NCBI RefSeq assembly: GCF_003008535.1
Contig: NZ_CP027666.1
Location: 2,531,501-2,595,500, forward strand
Origin: Ottowia oryzae
Lineage (GTDB): Bacteria; Pseudomonadota; Gammaproteobacteria; Burkholderiales; Burkholderiaceae_C
Length of the DNA stretch: 64,000 nucleotides
Reading direction: 5' to 3'
Below the pieces are notes generated by a model. It worked only from the letters and a program-made list of their open reading frames with translations, was not told the DNA's origin and made no database searches. The translations under genes were made by a program, and so were the position numbers. Below are positions 43,586 through 51,734 of the stretch, piece after piece. Position 1 is the first letter of the stretch; each line of letters opens with the position of its first letter.

Positions 43586-44875
43586 CTAGAAGCCCGAGGC
43601 GCCTTCGGGTGCGGCCAGCGGCAGCCGCAGTTGCACGCACGTGCCCTGCCCCCGCACCGACTGCACGCGCAGGCGCCCACCCAGCCGCGCCGCGCGCGTG
43701 TGCATGCTGCGCAAGCCCTGGCCCGGTCGGCTTGCGCCGGCCGATGGCGCCGCCGCCTTCGGGCGCCGCGGCATGCCCTGCCCATCGTCCAGGACATCCA
43801 GCGCCAGCACTTCACGGCCAGCTTCGCCGCGCAGGCGGCAGCGCACCAGCACCGAGCGGGCGCCGGAATGGCGAATCACATTGGCCAGCGCTTCTTGCGC
43901 GATGCGCAGTACCTGCACTGCGGCGTGGCGCGGCAGTTGCTCCAGCGCCTCGGCTTCCTGCACGTCCCAGCGCAGGGTGATGCCTGCGGCGTCCAGCAGG
44001 GGCTGTGTTCTGTAGCGCAGGTTGGCCAGGTGACCCAGCACAGAGCCGTCGAAGTCGGCGCCGTCGACCAGCAGCTTGAGTTCCAGCAGGCAGTGCTGCA
44101 GCGAAGCGGCGGTCTGCCGCTGCTCCAACGTGCCGTTGTCCAGCGAAGCGATGATGGACGTCAGGTGAGAGCCCACGCCGTCGTGCAAGTCCTGCGCCAG
44201 CCGGCTTTGTTGGGCCGATGCGGCCCCGGCAGCCTCATCGCCGGGGCTTTCGGCAGCAGCGCGCCAATGCGCGGCCCGCCGCACGGCGAGCCACAGCAAA
44301 CCCAGCTGGAGGCCCACCACGGGCAGCAGCGCGCTGGGCACGCCAGGAGGCGCGGCGGCCGCCTGCCGCAATTCGCCCAGCAAGATCAAGGACAGCGGCA
44401 CCGCCACCAGCAGCGCCGCCCAGGCCCGCAGGGCGCCGCTTCGCCACGCGCGCAAGCCCATGACGATGCCCAACGCCAGCACGAAGGCCACGTTCACACC
44501 CAAGAGCCCGAGCGGAACATGCTTCTCCGCTGCGCCCGAGCCGCTGTGCGGCAGCCAGGTCGCCCAGGCCACCAAGGCAACGCAGTGCGCCACCCAAACC
44601 ATGCGGCCCCACCCGCGCCAGCAGCCGGACACCAGCAGAAAGAACCGTTCGGCCGCCAGCAGGCACAGTTGGATCAGCACCACCGTGGTGAGGTTGGAGG
44701 TTTTCTCGGCATGCTCTTGCCAAACGGCGAGCGCCAACAGCGCGGCCCAGCTGCACGCCGCCAGCCCAAAGGCCCAGTCCACCCGGCCGATCCGTCCCAC
44801 CGAAGTAGCTTCGGCGGGCATGACACCAGCGGCACCATGACTCGCCGGCGGCGAAAGTGCATGGAACGGGTGCAT
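43586..44875 (-). CDS. NarL-type membrane sensor histidine kinase
   Basis: A 429-residue sensor with about six hydrophobic segments in the first half (WAFGLAACSWAALLALAV, VVLIQLCLLAAERFFLLVSG, VPLGLLGVNVAFVLALGIVMGL and others). The HisKA_3 dimerisation motif is RLAQDLHDGVGSHLTSIIA with the phosphorylated His; the ATPase domain has EALANVIRHSG, DDGQGM and GQGLRSMHTRAARLGG. It would phosphorylate the LuxR-type regulator encoded just upstream (39 bases between). ATG 44875 follows GGAG at seven bases; a TTG at 44893 is also in frame. The pair lies divergent from the repeat-protein locus. Confidence 0.85.
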   Translation of the reverse strand: MHPFHALSPPASHGAAGVMPAEATSVGRIGRVDWAFGLAACSWAALLALAVWQEHAEKTSNLTTVVLIQLCLLAAERFFLLVSGCWRGWGRMVWVAHCVALVAWATWLPHSGSGAAEKHVPLGLLGVNVAFVLALGIVMGLRAWRSGALRAWAALLVAVPLSLILLGELRQAAAAPPGVPSALLPVVGLQLGLLWLAVRRAAHWRAAAESPGDEAAGAASAQQSRLAQDLHDGVGSHLTSIIASLDNGTLEQRQTAASLQHCLLELKLLVDGADFDGSVLGHLANLRYRTQPLLDAAGITLRWDVQEAEALEQLPRHAAVQVLRIAQEALANVIRHSGARSVLVRCRLRGEAGREVLALDVLDDGQGMPRRPKAAAPSAGASRPGQGLRSMHTRAARLGGRLRVQSVRGQGTCVQLRLPLAAPEGASGF

Positions 44876-44914
44876 GAGGGGCTCCAACAGCAATGCTTCG
44901 CACGTACCCGGCGT

Positions 44915-45697
44915 TCAGTAAAGGATGCCGTAGGTCGAAGCCAACGTGACCGCCTGCGCGCGGCTGCGGACCTGCAGCTTGCGGTACACGTTCTTGATGT
45001 GCGAATTGACGGTCTGCGCGCTGATGCTGAGCCGCACGCCGATCTCTGAGCTGGTATGGCCCACCGCGACCAGGCGAAGGATTTCGCGCTCACGCGCCGA
45101 AAGCGCTTCCAGCCCGCCGGATGATCGCGCACTCAAGCAGCCGTGGCGGGCACCGGGTCCGTCCTTGTCCAGGCGGCGCAGCAGGCGGCGCGCCAGGTTG
45201 GGCGTGACCGAGGCGCCCCCGTTGACGACTTGCAGCACCGCCTGCGCAAAGTTGCCGAACCAGGAGTTCTTGATCAGGTAGCCGGTCGCGCCAAGCTCGA
45301 ACGCATGAATCGCGTGCTCTTCGTCTTCCATGGCCGATACGACCACCGCCTCGGCCACCGGGCGGATGGACTTCATGAACTCGATCAACTGAAAGCCGGT
45401 GCCGTCGCCCAGGTTCAGGTCCACCAGCATCACATCGAAGGCGTGCTGCGACACCAGGCGCTTGCCCTCGCGCATGGAACTGGCCTGCCCAACCAGGATC
45501 ACCCGGGGGTCGGCCAGCAACTCTTGCGCAATCACGCGGCGAATGTGCGGGTCGTCGTCAATCAGCAGCACGCGCACGGGCTGATCGGGCTGGCCGATCA
45601 GGAAGTCAGGCCAGGGGATGTTGCCGGGGATCGACAGGTGGGCTGCAGAGCTGGCTGGCAGGCCGTGCGTGACGGCGGCGTTGACGTTAACGCTCAT
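44915..45697 (-). CDS. LuxR/NarL-family response regulator
   Basis: A 260-residue regulator. The receiver domain begins near residue 40 (VRVLLIDDDPHIRRVIAQELL), has the phosphoacceptor Asp in MLVDLNLGDGTG, VVVSAMEDEEHA and the Lys in YLIKNSW. The LuxR-type HTH at the C-terminus is LSAREREILRLVAVGHTSSEIGVRLSISAQTVNSHIKNVYRKLQV. The ATG at 45697 has a GGGAG ribosome site. The gene is divergent from the secreted repeat-protein gene, 480 bases away, and is the likely regulator of that locus, similar to CsgD lying next to curli genes. Confidence 0.88.
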   Translation of the reverse strand: MSVNVNAAVTHGLPASSAAHLSIPGNIPWPDFLIGQPDQPVRVLLIDDDPHIRRVIAQELLADPRVILVGQASSMREGKRLVSQHAFDVMLVDLNLGDGTGFQLIEFMKSIRPVAEAVVVSAMEDEEHAIHAFELGATGYLIKNSWFGNFAQAVLQVVNGGASVTPNLARRLLRRLDKDGPGARHGCLSARSSGGLEALSAREREILRLVAVGHTSSEIGVRLSISAQTVNSHIKNVYRKLQVRSRAQAVTLASTYGILY

Positions 45698-46177
45698 GGT
45701 GTGGCTCCCAAATATGGCCGGTAAGGCATTCAACCCTGGAATCGCGCGCGTTCTGCCAGCTTGACGGAGGTGACTGGGGTCACGAAACGAAGTGGTCCCA
45801 AAAAGCGCCCAAATGCAACATTAGGCGTTTCTGGTGCGACATGTGTGAATTTGTTGGCTCGCTTTTCTAAGCGTTTCTTGTCACACATCTCGTTACTACC
45901 GCGCATTTCACGGGTGCTTGCTCTCTACTCGATAGCATCCATCGCAGAAGCCACGATGCTATGCGGGCATCTCATGGGCCGCCATCCCTCAAATGGTCTA
46001 GACCCTACTAGGTATCCACAGCAGGAGATTGGGTGAACAGCGCAAGCGCTTGAAACTGGCTGTGACGCATCTGGAAACGGTGGCAATTCCGCTACCGGGC
46101 AGCCAGCGTCGCTGCCGTTGCAGGCGCCTGGCCTGCCGGCGGTAAACGGTCTCGACAACCTTTGGAGGAATGTCACC
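45698..46177. promoter_or_regulatory. Divergent control region, regulator and fibre-protein genes
   Basis: About 480 bases, AT-richer than the neighbours. It holds an inverted repeat ATGTGTGA (45841-45848) and TCACACAT (45881-45888) separated by 32 bases, and nothing else I could identify with confidence. An open frame at 45761-46036 has no ribosome site or homology. Long leaders and several regulator sites are likely. Confidence 0.4.
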
Positions 46178-47188
46178 ATGAAAGCGCTTGCACTGTTCAC
46201 CCTGACGGCCGTCGCATCCGCGTCGGTGCTTGCGGCCGGCTCCAGCCCGGCGGCCAAGATCGTCATCAGCGGCGATTCGTCGCAGTCCACCAGCGTCGCC
46301 AAGGAAGCGACGGTATCCAACCAGGCCAATGCCTACGCCACGGCGGTGCAGAACCTGTCGAGCAACAAGGGCGACATCACGATCGCGGGTGACTCCAAGC
46401 AGAGCACCACGGTGAAAGCCGGCGGCAACGTGTCGAACAAGGCGTGGAACCCCGGTGACATCGCGCTGCAAAGCGTGGCGTCGAACGTGGGCAAGGTCGA
46501 GGTCAAGAAAGGCGCCTCGTCCACCCAGTCGGCCACCATCGCCGGCACCCTGTCTAACGATGCCATGGGCGCTGGCTCGCCCAGCAGCTGTGGCAACGAT
46601 TGCGAAGACGCAGCCTTGGCGGTGCAAAGCGTGTCGAGCAACGTCGGCAACGTGACCGTCGGCGGCGAAAGCAAGCAGAGCACGTCCATCGCCGGCGGTG
46701 CCGTGGGCAACAAGGCCCAAGGCGCGGGTGCGGTGGCGATCCAGTCGCTGGCATCGAATGTCGGCAAAGTGGACGTCGAGGGCAAGAGCTCGCAAACCGT
46801 CAACCTGACCCGCACCACCGTCACCAACCACGCCAACGGCGCGGACACCACGGCGGTGCAGAACCTGGCCAGCAACTACGACGGCGTGACGATCGCGAAG
46901 GGCGGCCAATCCACCCAGACCGTCGTTGGCGACGGCGGCACGATCAGCAACGAAGCCACTGGCCGCTACGCCCAGGCCTTCCAGAACCTGTCGTCCAACT
47001 TCGGTGACGTGACGATCTCCGGCAAGTCCACGCAACTGACCTACGTGGCCGGCACGGTGACGAACAAGGCCAACGGCTATCGCAGCCTGGCGGTGCAGAA
47101 CCTGTCGTCCAACGACGCGTGCGATCCGCCCAAGTTCAAGCTGCCCGACTGCCCCACAGGCTACTGCGGCTGGGGCTCCAGGCTCTGA
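46178..47188 (+). CDS. Secreted curlin-like repeat protein
   Basis: A 336-residue exported protein. A signal peptide (residues 1-20, ending near VLAA|GSS) is followed by seven imperfect repeats of 39-52 residues running to about residue 320. The consensus is hTIxGxSxQSTxhxxxxhSNxAxGxxxxAhQNLSSNxGx, for example ITIAGDSKQSTTV and VSNKANGYRSLAVQNLSSN. Ser/Gln/Asn spacing resembles curlin repeats, suggesting a beta-solenoid able to stack. Repeat 3 has an 11-residue insert with a Cys pair (SSCGNDCED), and the C-terminus has three more Cys. GGAGG precedes the ATG. Probably a fibre subunit secreted through the CsgG-like protein encoded two genes downstream. Confidence 0.8.
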   Translation: MKALALFTLTAVASASVLAAGSSPAAKIVISGDSSQSTSVAKEATVSNQANAYATAVQNLSSNKGDITIAGDSKQSTTVKAGGNVSNKAWNPGDIALQSVASNVGKVEVKKGASSTQSATIAGTLSNDAMGAGSPSSCGNDCEDAALAVQSVSSNVGNVTVGGESKQSTSIAGGAVGNKAQGAGAVAIQSLASNVGKVDVEGKSSQTVNLTRTTVTNHANGADTTAVQNLASNYDGVTIAKGGQSTQTVVGDGGTISNEATGRYAQAFQNLSSNFGDVTISGKSTQLTYVAGTVTNKANGYRSLAVQNLSSNDACDPPKFKLPDCPTGYCGWGSRL

Positions 47189-47199
47189 CGCACTGCAAC

Positions 47200-47233
47200 G
47201 CCCTGGTCGGCTAAGGCCGGCCGGGGCTTTTTT
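47200..47233 (+). terminator. Rho-independent terminator after the repeat-protein gene
   Basis: A 12-pair stem with a 4-base loop (GCCCTGGTCGGC-TAAG-GCCGGCCGGGGC, two G-U pairs) is followed by TTTTTTT. It lies 12 bases after the stop and inside the operon, so it would limit expression of the genes downstream. Confidence 0.8.
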
Positions 47234-47263
47234 GCCCAAGGCTTCACGCAAGGAGGGACAGCC

Positions 47264-47674
47264 ATGAAACGCCAAACCGCGCGCGCCATCTGCGTACTCA
47301 CCACGGCCCTGCTGGCCAGCAGCTTCGGTTACGCCCAGGGCGCACCGGGAGAGGACCCGGTGCACATCGGCAGCCGCGTCAGCTACCTTCAGATGCCCAC
47401 GGCGCCCCGCTCCGTCTCGAGCGGCATCGTCTACCGCACCGGCATGCCAGACGACGCCAAAGCCAAGATTGCGCACTACGTTGCCAGGTCCTATTCGGCC
47501 GACACCGGCAATGTCAAAACCAACAAGGACGTGGTCTCCAGCGTCCAGACCAACAGCATGGGCGCAACGACCTGCGTTCAGTCGATTCAACCCAGCGCAC
47601 CGCAACCGGGCGGCGGCATGGGGCAGGACCAGGTGGTCGTGATCCGCGGCGACCTGGTCAATATCTGCCGCTGA
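47264..47674 (+). CDS. Small secreted protein of the fibre locus
   Basis: A 136-residue exported protein with a signal peptide (TALLASSFGYAQ|GAPGED). The mature part has SVSSGIVYRTGMPDDAKAKI and a C-terminal segment SSVQTNSMGATTCVQSIQPS with a Cys; a second Cys is the penultimate residue (VNICR). I do not recognise a family. In size and place it resembles the small fibre-anchor proteins (HfaA, CsgE/CsgF) found near CsgG-type channels, but this is by context only. AAGGAGG precedes the ATG. Confidence 0.65.
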   Translation: MKRQTARAICVLTTALLASSFGYAQGAPGEDPVHIGSRVSYLQMPTAPRSVSSGIVYRTGMPDDAKAKIAHYVARSYSADTGNVKTNKDVVSSVQTNSMGATTCVQSIQPSAPQPGGGMGQDQVVVIRGDLVNICR

Positions 47675-47691
47675 GCTGCGTTGACATAGCC

Positions 47692-47736
47692 GGCAGCCCT
47701 CCTGCGCCCCACCGGCGCGGGCTGCCTGCTCTTCTT
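47692..47736 (+). terminator. Possible terminator after the small secreted protein
   Basis: GGCAGCCC (47692-47699) and GGGCTGCC (47719-47726) form a stem, with CTCTTCTTTT following. The loop is long and GC-rich. Confidence 0.4.
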
Positions 47737-47794
47737 TTGAGAGTAGACAGCGCTTGCCTGTCCACCGCCGTCAGAACAATCCGAGGGGATGGCC

Positions 47795-49597
47795 ATGAGA
47801 TCGCACCTTGCTTCGCCAGAGCCAGAGACCACTTCAACGCCTTCCCGCGGGCGAAGACTGCTGGCCGCGCTGGGCATTCTGGCCGCCCTCGCCGGCTGCG
47901 CAACGCCACTGGACGCGCGCAAGGACACGGCCTACCAGCAAAACGCCGCCGTCGCTAACCATCCGGTGGTGCGGCCCACGCGCTCGGTGTCTAGCTTTTC
48001 AGAATCACTGACCTGCATGGACCGCATGCTGCGCGAGGCGCAGTTGCCCACCACGCTGATCACCAGCAAGCAGTTCATCGATTTCTCCGGCAAGGTGCCG
48101 GTGGCCACCAAGGACATGATCGCCACCGCGTTGTCGCAGATGTCGCGGCTCAGCAATGCCTTTCGCTTCGTCGACTTCGAGGTGGACATCGCCCGCCAGG
48201 ACACGGTGCAGAACCTGACCACCATCCTGCTCAACAACAACCAGATGCAACTGCAGCGCCCTGCGCTGTACGTGTCGGGCGCGATTGCGTTTGTCGACCA
48301 GACCGTCATCAGCAACACCAACGACGCCGGCTTGTCTGGCCCGCGCGTGGATCTGGGCTACAGCCGGTCGCGCACCGCCACCATCATCGGGCTGGAGGTG
48401 CACCTGGGCGACTTTCGCACGCGCACGCTGATCCCCGGCCTGGATTCCGCCAACGAAGTGACCACCGGCAGCGGCGGCCAGGGCGTGGACGTGGGCGGGC
48501 GCATCGGCACCTACGGGGTGAAGCTGAACGTGGGGCGCGACTACGTCATCGGCACCGGCGCGGCACTGCGCACGCTGGTGGATCTGGCCATGATCGAGAT
48601 CGTGGGCAAATGGGCGCGCGTGCCCTACTGGCAATGCCTGACGCTGGACCAGGCCCACCCGCACTTCCAGCGCGTCATGCAGGACTGGTACGCCGAAAGC
48701 GGCGCCAGCGGGCAGTTTCAACTGGTCAAGGCGTCGCTGGTGGCGCAGGGTTATGTGCCCCGAGAGTCCGAAGCCATGTCTGCCACGCATCCGCTCATGC
48801 GGCGGGCGCTGGGCCGGTTCCAGGCCGATCACGGCTTGGCGGTGAATGGCGTGATCGACTTCCCCACCTATGAAGCGGCCCTGAACAGCTTCGTGGCGCT
48901 GGACGACACGGGCGCGTTCACCCGCATCGGTTGGACCAGCAGCGGCCCGCAGCACGTGGCCACCGCCGACGGCACTACCGCGCCCGCCATCGGCCTGACC
49001 ACCGCCGCGCCCTGGCTGATTGATCTGCAGATCGAAAACCCGCAGCCAGCGGGCGAGCGCCCGGCGTTCACCGAAGGCGAGCAGATTTTCCTGTCGGCCA
49101 CCGTCACCAAGGCTTCGCACCTGTATTGCTACTACGCGGACGCGGCCGGCGGCGTGATGCGCCTGCTGCCCAACGCGCTGCAGCCGCATTCCCTGGTGTC
49201 GGCCAACCAGGCGATCCGGATTCCGGACTGGATGGCGCCCAGCCCCGGCTTCATCCTGGACGCGGGCCGGCCAGGCACCGAGGGCGTGATCTGCATTGCC
49301 ACCGAACAAGACGTGGCCCCCATGCTGCCCGCAGAACTGCAGGCCAGCGCCCTCACCCCGCTGAAGAACGTGGCGGGCACGCAAGGCGTACTGGAAGGGT
49401 TTGCCGCCGCGGCGGGGCCGAACGGCCATGTGTCGCAGGTCATCCAGTGGACGGTGCAACCGCGCCGCCCGCCGCCCCCGGCGCCCATGGCGGCCCCAGG
49501 TGCTGGTGCAGGCGCGGGCACCGGTGCGGGCGCATCGGCCACGATGGCGGGCGCGGCGGCTGCGCAGCAGCGCCCGCCCCAACCGGATCGGCGCTAG
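47795..49597 (+). CDS. CsgG-like outer-membrane lipoprotein with PG-binding and DUF4384 modules
   Basis: A 600-residue protein. The lipobox ALAGC puts the lipid-bearing Cys at residue 35. Residues about 60-270 resemble the curli secretion channel CsgG/HfaB (DMIATALSQMSRLSNAFRFVD, LYVSGAIAFVDQTV, the GLEVHLGDFRTRTLIPG strand pair, LVDLAMIEIVGKWARVPYW). Residues about 320-365 form a PG_binding_1 module (RRALGRFQADHGLAVNGVIDFPTYEAAL). Residues about 410-510 match DUF4384 (FTEGEQIFLSATVTKASHLYCYYADAAGG). The C-terminus is low-complexity. A GAGGGG site favours ATG 47795 over 47789. It probably forms a pore for the neighbouring repeat protein and ties it to the cell wall. Confidence 0.75.
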   Translation: MRSHLASPEPETTSTPSRGRRLLAALGILAALAGCATPLDARKDTAYQQNAAVANHPVVRPTRSVSSFSESLTCMDRMLREAQLPTTLITSKQFIDFSGKVPVATKDMIATALSQMSRLSNAFRFVDFEVDIARQDTVQNLTTILLNNNQMQLQRPALYVSGAIAFVDQTVISNTNDAGLSGPRVDLGYSRSRTATIIGLEVHLGDFRTRTLIPGLDSANEVTTGSGGQGVDVGGRIGTYGVKLNVGRDYVIGTGAALRTLVDLAMIEIVGKWARVPYWQCLTLDQAHPHFQRVMQDWYAESGASGQFQLVKASLVAQGYVPRESEAMSATHPLMRRALGRFQADHGLAVNGVIDFPTYEAALNSFVALDDTGAFTRIGWTSSGPQHVATADGTTAPAIGLTTAAPWLIDLQIENPQPAGERPAFTEGEQIFLSATVTKASHLYCYYADAAGGVMRLLPNALQPHSLVSANQAIRIPDWMAPSPGFILDAGRPGTEGVICIATEQDVAPMLPAELQASALTPLKNVAGTQGVLEGFAAAAGPNGHVSQVIQWTVQPRRPPPPAPMAAPGAGAGAGTGAGASATMAGAAAAQQRPPQPDRR

Positions 49598-49670
49598 GCG
49601 GCCACCCCGCTTGCGAGCCGCCCGCATCGCCCGCATAGCCCATTGGCCACTGCACACCCGTGGAGCCCGC

Positions 49671-50909
49671 ATGAAGCCGCCCCAAGCTGCCGCCGCCTTC
49701 ACCGCGATTGCGCTTGCGCTGCTGGCGTGCGCGGCATTCAGCCAAGGCGCCAGCGCACGCACCCGCGCCACCGGCGTGGATGATGTGCAGGCGCCGCCCC
49801 CCGCGCAGGAACGCCTCGAACCCGCGCCTACCGAGTTGCCGCGGCTGGATGCGGCACCGACCGCGGCGCCTACCGTGGCACCGCGGCCGCTGCGCGACCA
49901 ACCCCGCATCGTCTCGCCCCCGATCAACCGCGATTCGATAGCGCCCCGCGAAGGTGCATCGGCGGTTGCCGTTGATCGCGAACTTCGCCGCCTGACGCGC
50001 GCTGCCGAAGCACCCCGCGCCGTGGGCAGCACGGTCGCATCCGCCCAGGCCGCCTGGACGCTGGGGCTGATCTACCTGCATGGCGCGGGCGTTCGGCGCG
50101 ATCCGGCGCTGGCGCAGCGTTGGTTTGAACAAGCGGCGCGCTACGGCCGCCAGCCGCTGGCCTTCGCAGGGCTGGCGTGGTGCGCACTGGATGGCTGCAC
50201 CGGGCCGCCGGACGCCGCAGCAGCGGCGCGCGCCATTGAAGCGCTGCGGCCGCGCTACCCCGCGCGCGCCGATTTCCTGCAATGGGTGCTGCTCAAACGC
50301 CAAACGCCTTTGCAGATCGCCAAGCCGGGCGCCAACCAGGATCAGGTGCTGGAGCTGCCCCAGCGCCAGCTGCTTGAGCGCGCCGCCGCCGCAGGCGACA
50401 TGCACGCCAATATCGAGCTGGGCATGGACGCCGTCTCGCGCGAGCAGTTCGACCAGGCCGCGCAGTACTTCCGCCGTGCGGCGCCGCATTCGCTGGCGGC
50501 CAGGCAGAACCTGGAGCAGCTGGCGCTGCGCGGCAGCAGCCCGATCCAGCCGCCCGCCTCGCCCACCCTCAGCCCCGCCGCCGCAGAGGCGCTGGCCAGC
50601 GCGCGCAAGTACCACCGCGGCCAAGGCGTGCCCGCCAACTTCGTCGAGGCGATTCGCTACTACCAGTTGGCCGCCGCGCGCGGCAGCGTGGAGGCGCAGC
50701 GCATGCTGGCGCTGATCAGCTCGCGGCCCATACCGGGCGGCGGCTTCAACCCCGCCTGGATGCAACAGCTGGCCTACGTGGACGTGGCCACCGTCATTCC
50801 CACCGTGGGCGTGCTGGGCACCACCCATCTGCTGCACCGAGAGCCGACGCCGGTGTTCGATCTGCTGCCGCCGTTCTGGCGCAGCCAAATGGCGCAGGTT
50901 TCGCGCTAG
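49671..50909 (+). CDS. Exported Sel1-repeat protein of the fibre locus
   Basis: A 412-residue exported protein: signal peptide to about residue 28 (LLACAAFSQGASA), a Pro/Ala-rich linker, then Sel1/TPR-like repeats such as AAWTLGLIYLHGAGVRRDPALAQRWFEQAA and EALASARKYHRGQGVPANFVEAIRYYQLAAARGSVEAQRMLALI. Such repeats bind other proteins and often help assembly of envelope machines. A ribosome site (TGGAG) precedes ATG 49671. The gene is 73 bases after the CsgG-like gene on the same strand, so it probably works in the same system. The stop is followed by a convergent gene 18 bases away. Confidence 0.82.
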   Translation: MKPPQAAAAFTAIALALLACAAFSQGASARTRATGVDDVQAPPPAQERLEPAPTELPRLDAAPTAAPTVAPRPLRDQPRIVSPPINRDSIAPREGASAVAVDRELRRLTRAAEAPRAVGSTVASAQAAWTLGLIYLHGAGVRRDPALAQRWFEQAARYGRQPLAFAGLAWCALDGCTGPPDAAAAARAIEALRPRYPARADFLQWVLLKRQTPLQIAKPGANQDQVLELPQRQLLERAAAAGDMHANIELGMDAVSREQFDQAAQYFRRAAPHSLAARQNLEQLALRGSSPIQPPASPTLSPAAAEALASARKYHRGQGVPANFVEAIRYYQLAAARGSVEAQRMLALISSRPIPGGGFNPAWMQQLAYVDVATVIPTVGVLGTTHLLHREPTPVFDLLPPFWRSQMAQVSR

Positions 50910-50927
50910 CGCGCCAGAGTGCGCGTT

Positions 50928-51734
50928 TCAACGCGCCGGAATCACCGTCTCGGCCGTGGGTTGAAACGCCGTGGCGCCGTCCCAATCCCAGCGCTCAACA
51001 CACGCCCGCTGCCCGGCGGGCATGTCGCGGTGGCGGATCAGGTGCACGCTGTTGGGCACCCGGTCGCGCGTGCGGCGCGACACGGCTGTGCCGGTCTGCA
51101 CCACCCAGGTGCCATTCAGTGGCGCTGGCAAAGGAGCAACGAACGACTGGTGCGTGTGGCCCGCCAGAAGCAGATCCGCCCCCGCCTCGGCCCAGCGCCG
51201 GCGCGCCACGCAGTGCCCGCGCACCAGGTCATTCAGGTCGTCGGCCTCGACGGCGAACAGTGGCTGGTGGGTGACGATAACTTTCAAGGCGTTGGCGTCA
51301 CATCGGCCAAGCCTGTCCGCCACGCGGGCGATCTGCGCGCTGGAAAGCTCGCCGTGCTTGTGCCGCCACGGCCGCGTGGCGTTCACCCCCAGCAGGCAGA
51401 CCCCGTCACCCGCCACGGTTGGCTCAAGCTGGCTGCCAAACCACCGCGCGTACGGGCCGTACGGGTCGGCCAGGCGGATGGGCAGGTTGAAAAGCGGCAA
51501 ATCGTGGTTGCCGGGAATTACCAGCATGCCCGCGCGCGGATCAACGCCAGACGCCGCACACAGCTGGTTCAAAAACCGGTGCGCGGCCGCGAACTGACCG
51601 CTTCGGGCACGCTGCGTGATGTCGCCAGACACCACGATCAGCCGTGGGCGCCGATGCTCAGCCAAGGCCAGCAGGCCCTGAACCACTTCGGGCCGCTCGG
51701 TGCCGAAATGCGGGTCCGTCAGGTGCAGGATCAT
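50928..51734 (-). CDS. Calcineurin-like metallophosphoesterase
   Basis: A 268-residue cytoplasmic phosphoesterase with the five usual metal-ligand blocks: LHLTDPHFG, VVSGDITQ, PGNHDLP, VTHQPLF and AGHTHQ. The chemistry fits a CpdA/Icc-like or lipid-linked phosphodiesterase; the substrate is not decided. The start overlaps the stop of the upstream diacylglycerol-kinase-like gene by four bases (ATGA), so both are probably made together, which hints at work on phospholipid head groups. It converges on the Sel1 gene. Confidence 0.9.
   Translation of the reverse strand: MILHLTDPHFGTERPEVVQGLLALAEHRRPRLIVVSGDITQRARSGQFAAAHRFLNQLCAASGVDPRAGMLVIPGNHDLPLFNLPIRLADPYGPYARWFGSQLEPTVAGDGVCLLGVNATRPWRHKHGELSSAQIARVADRLGRCDANALKVIVTHQPLFAVEADDLNDLVRGHCVARRRWAEAGADLLLAGHTHQSFVAPLPAPLNGTWVVQTGTAVSRRTRDRVPNSVHLIRHRDMPAGQRACVERWDWDGATAFQPTAETVIPAR

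Noticed and set aside
40935..43589. Plus-strand open frame of about 880 codons
   Set aside because: It is antisense to tex, which has full domain support.
45761..46036. Open frame of 91 codons in the divergent control region
   Set aside because: It has no ribosome site, no signal or domain, and atypical composition; the region is better read as regulatory.
45998..47605. Minus-strand open frame of about 535 codons across the repeat-protein gene
   Set aside because: It is an antisense shadow; the plus-strand protein has a signal peptide, a ribosome site and clean repeats.
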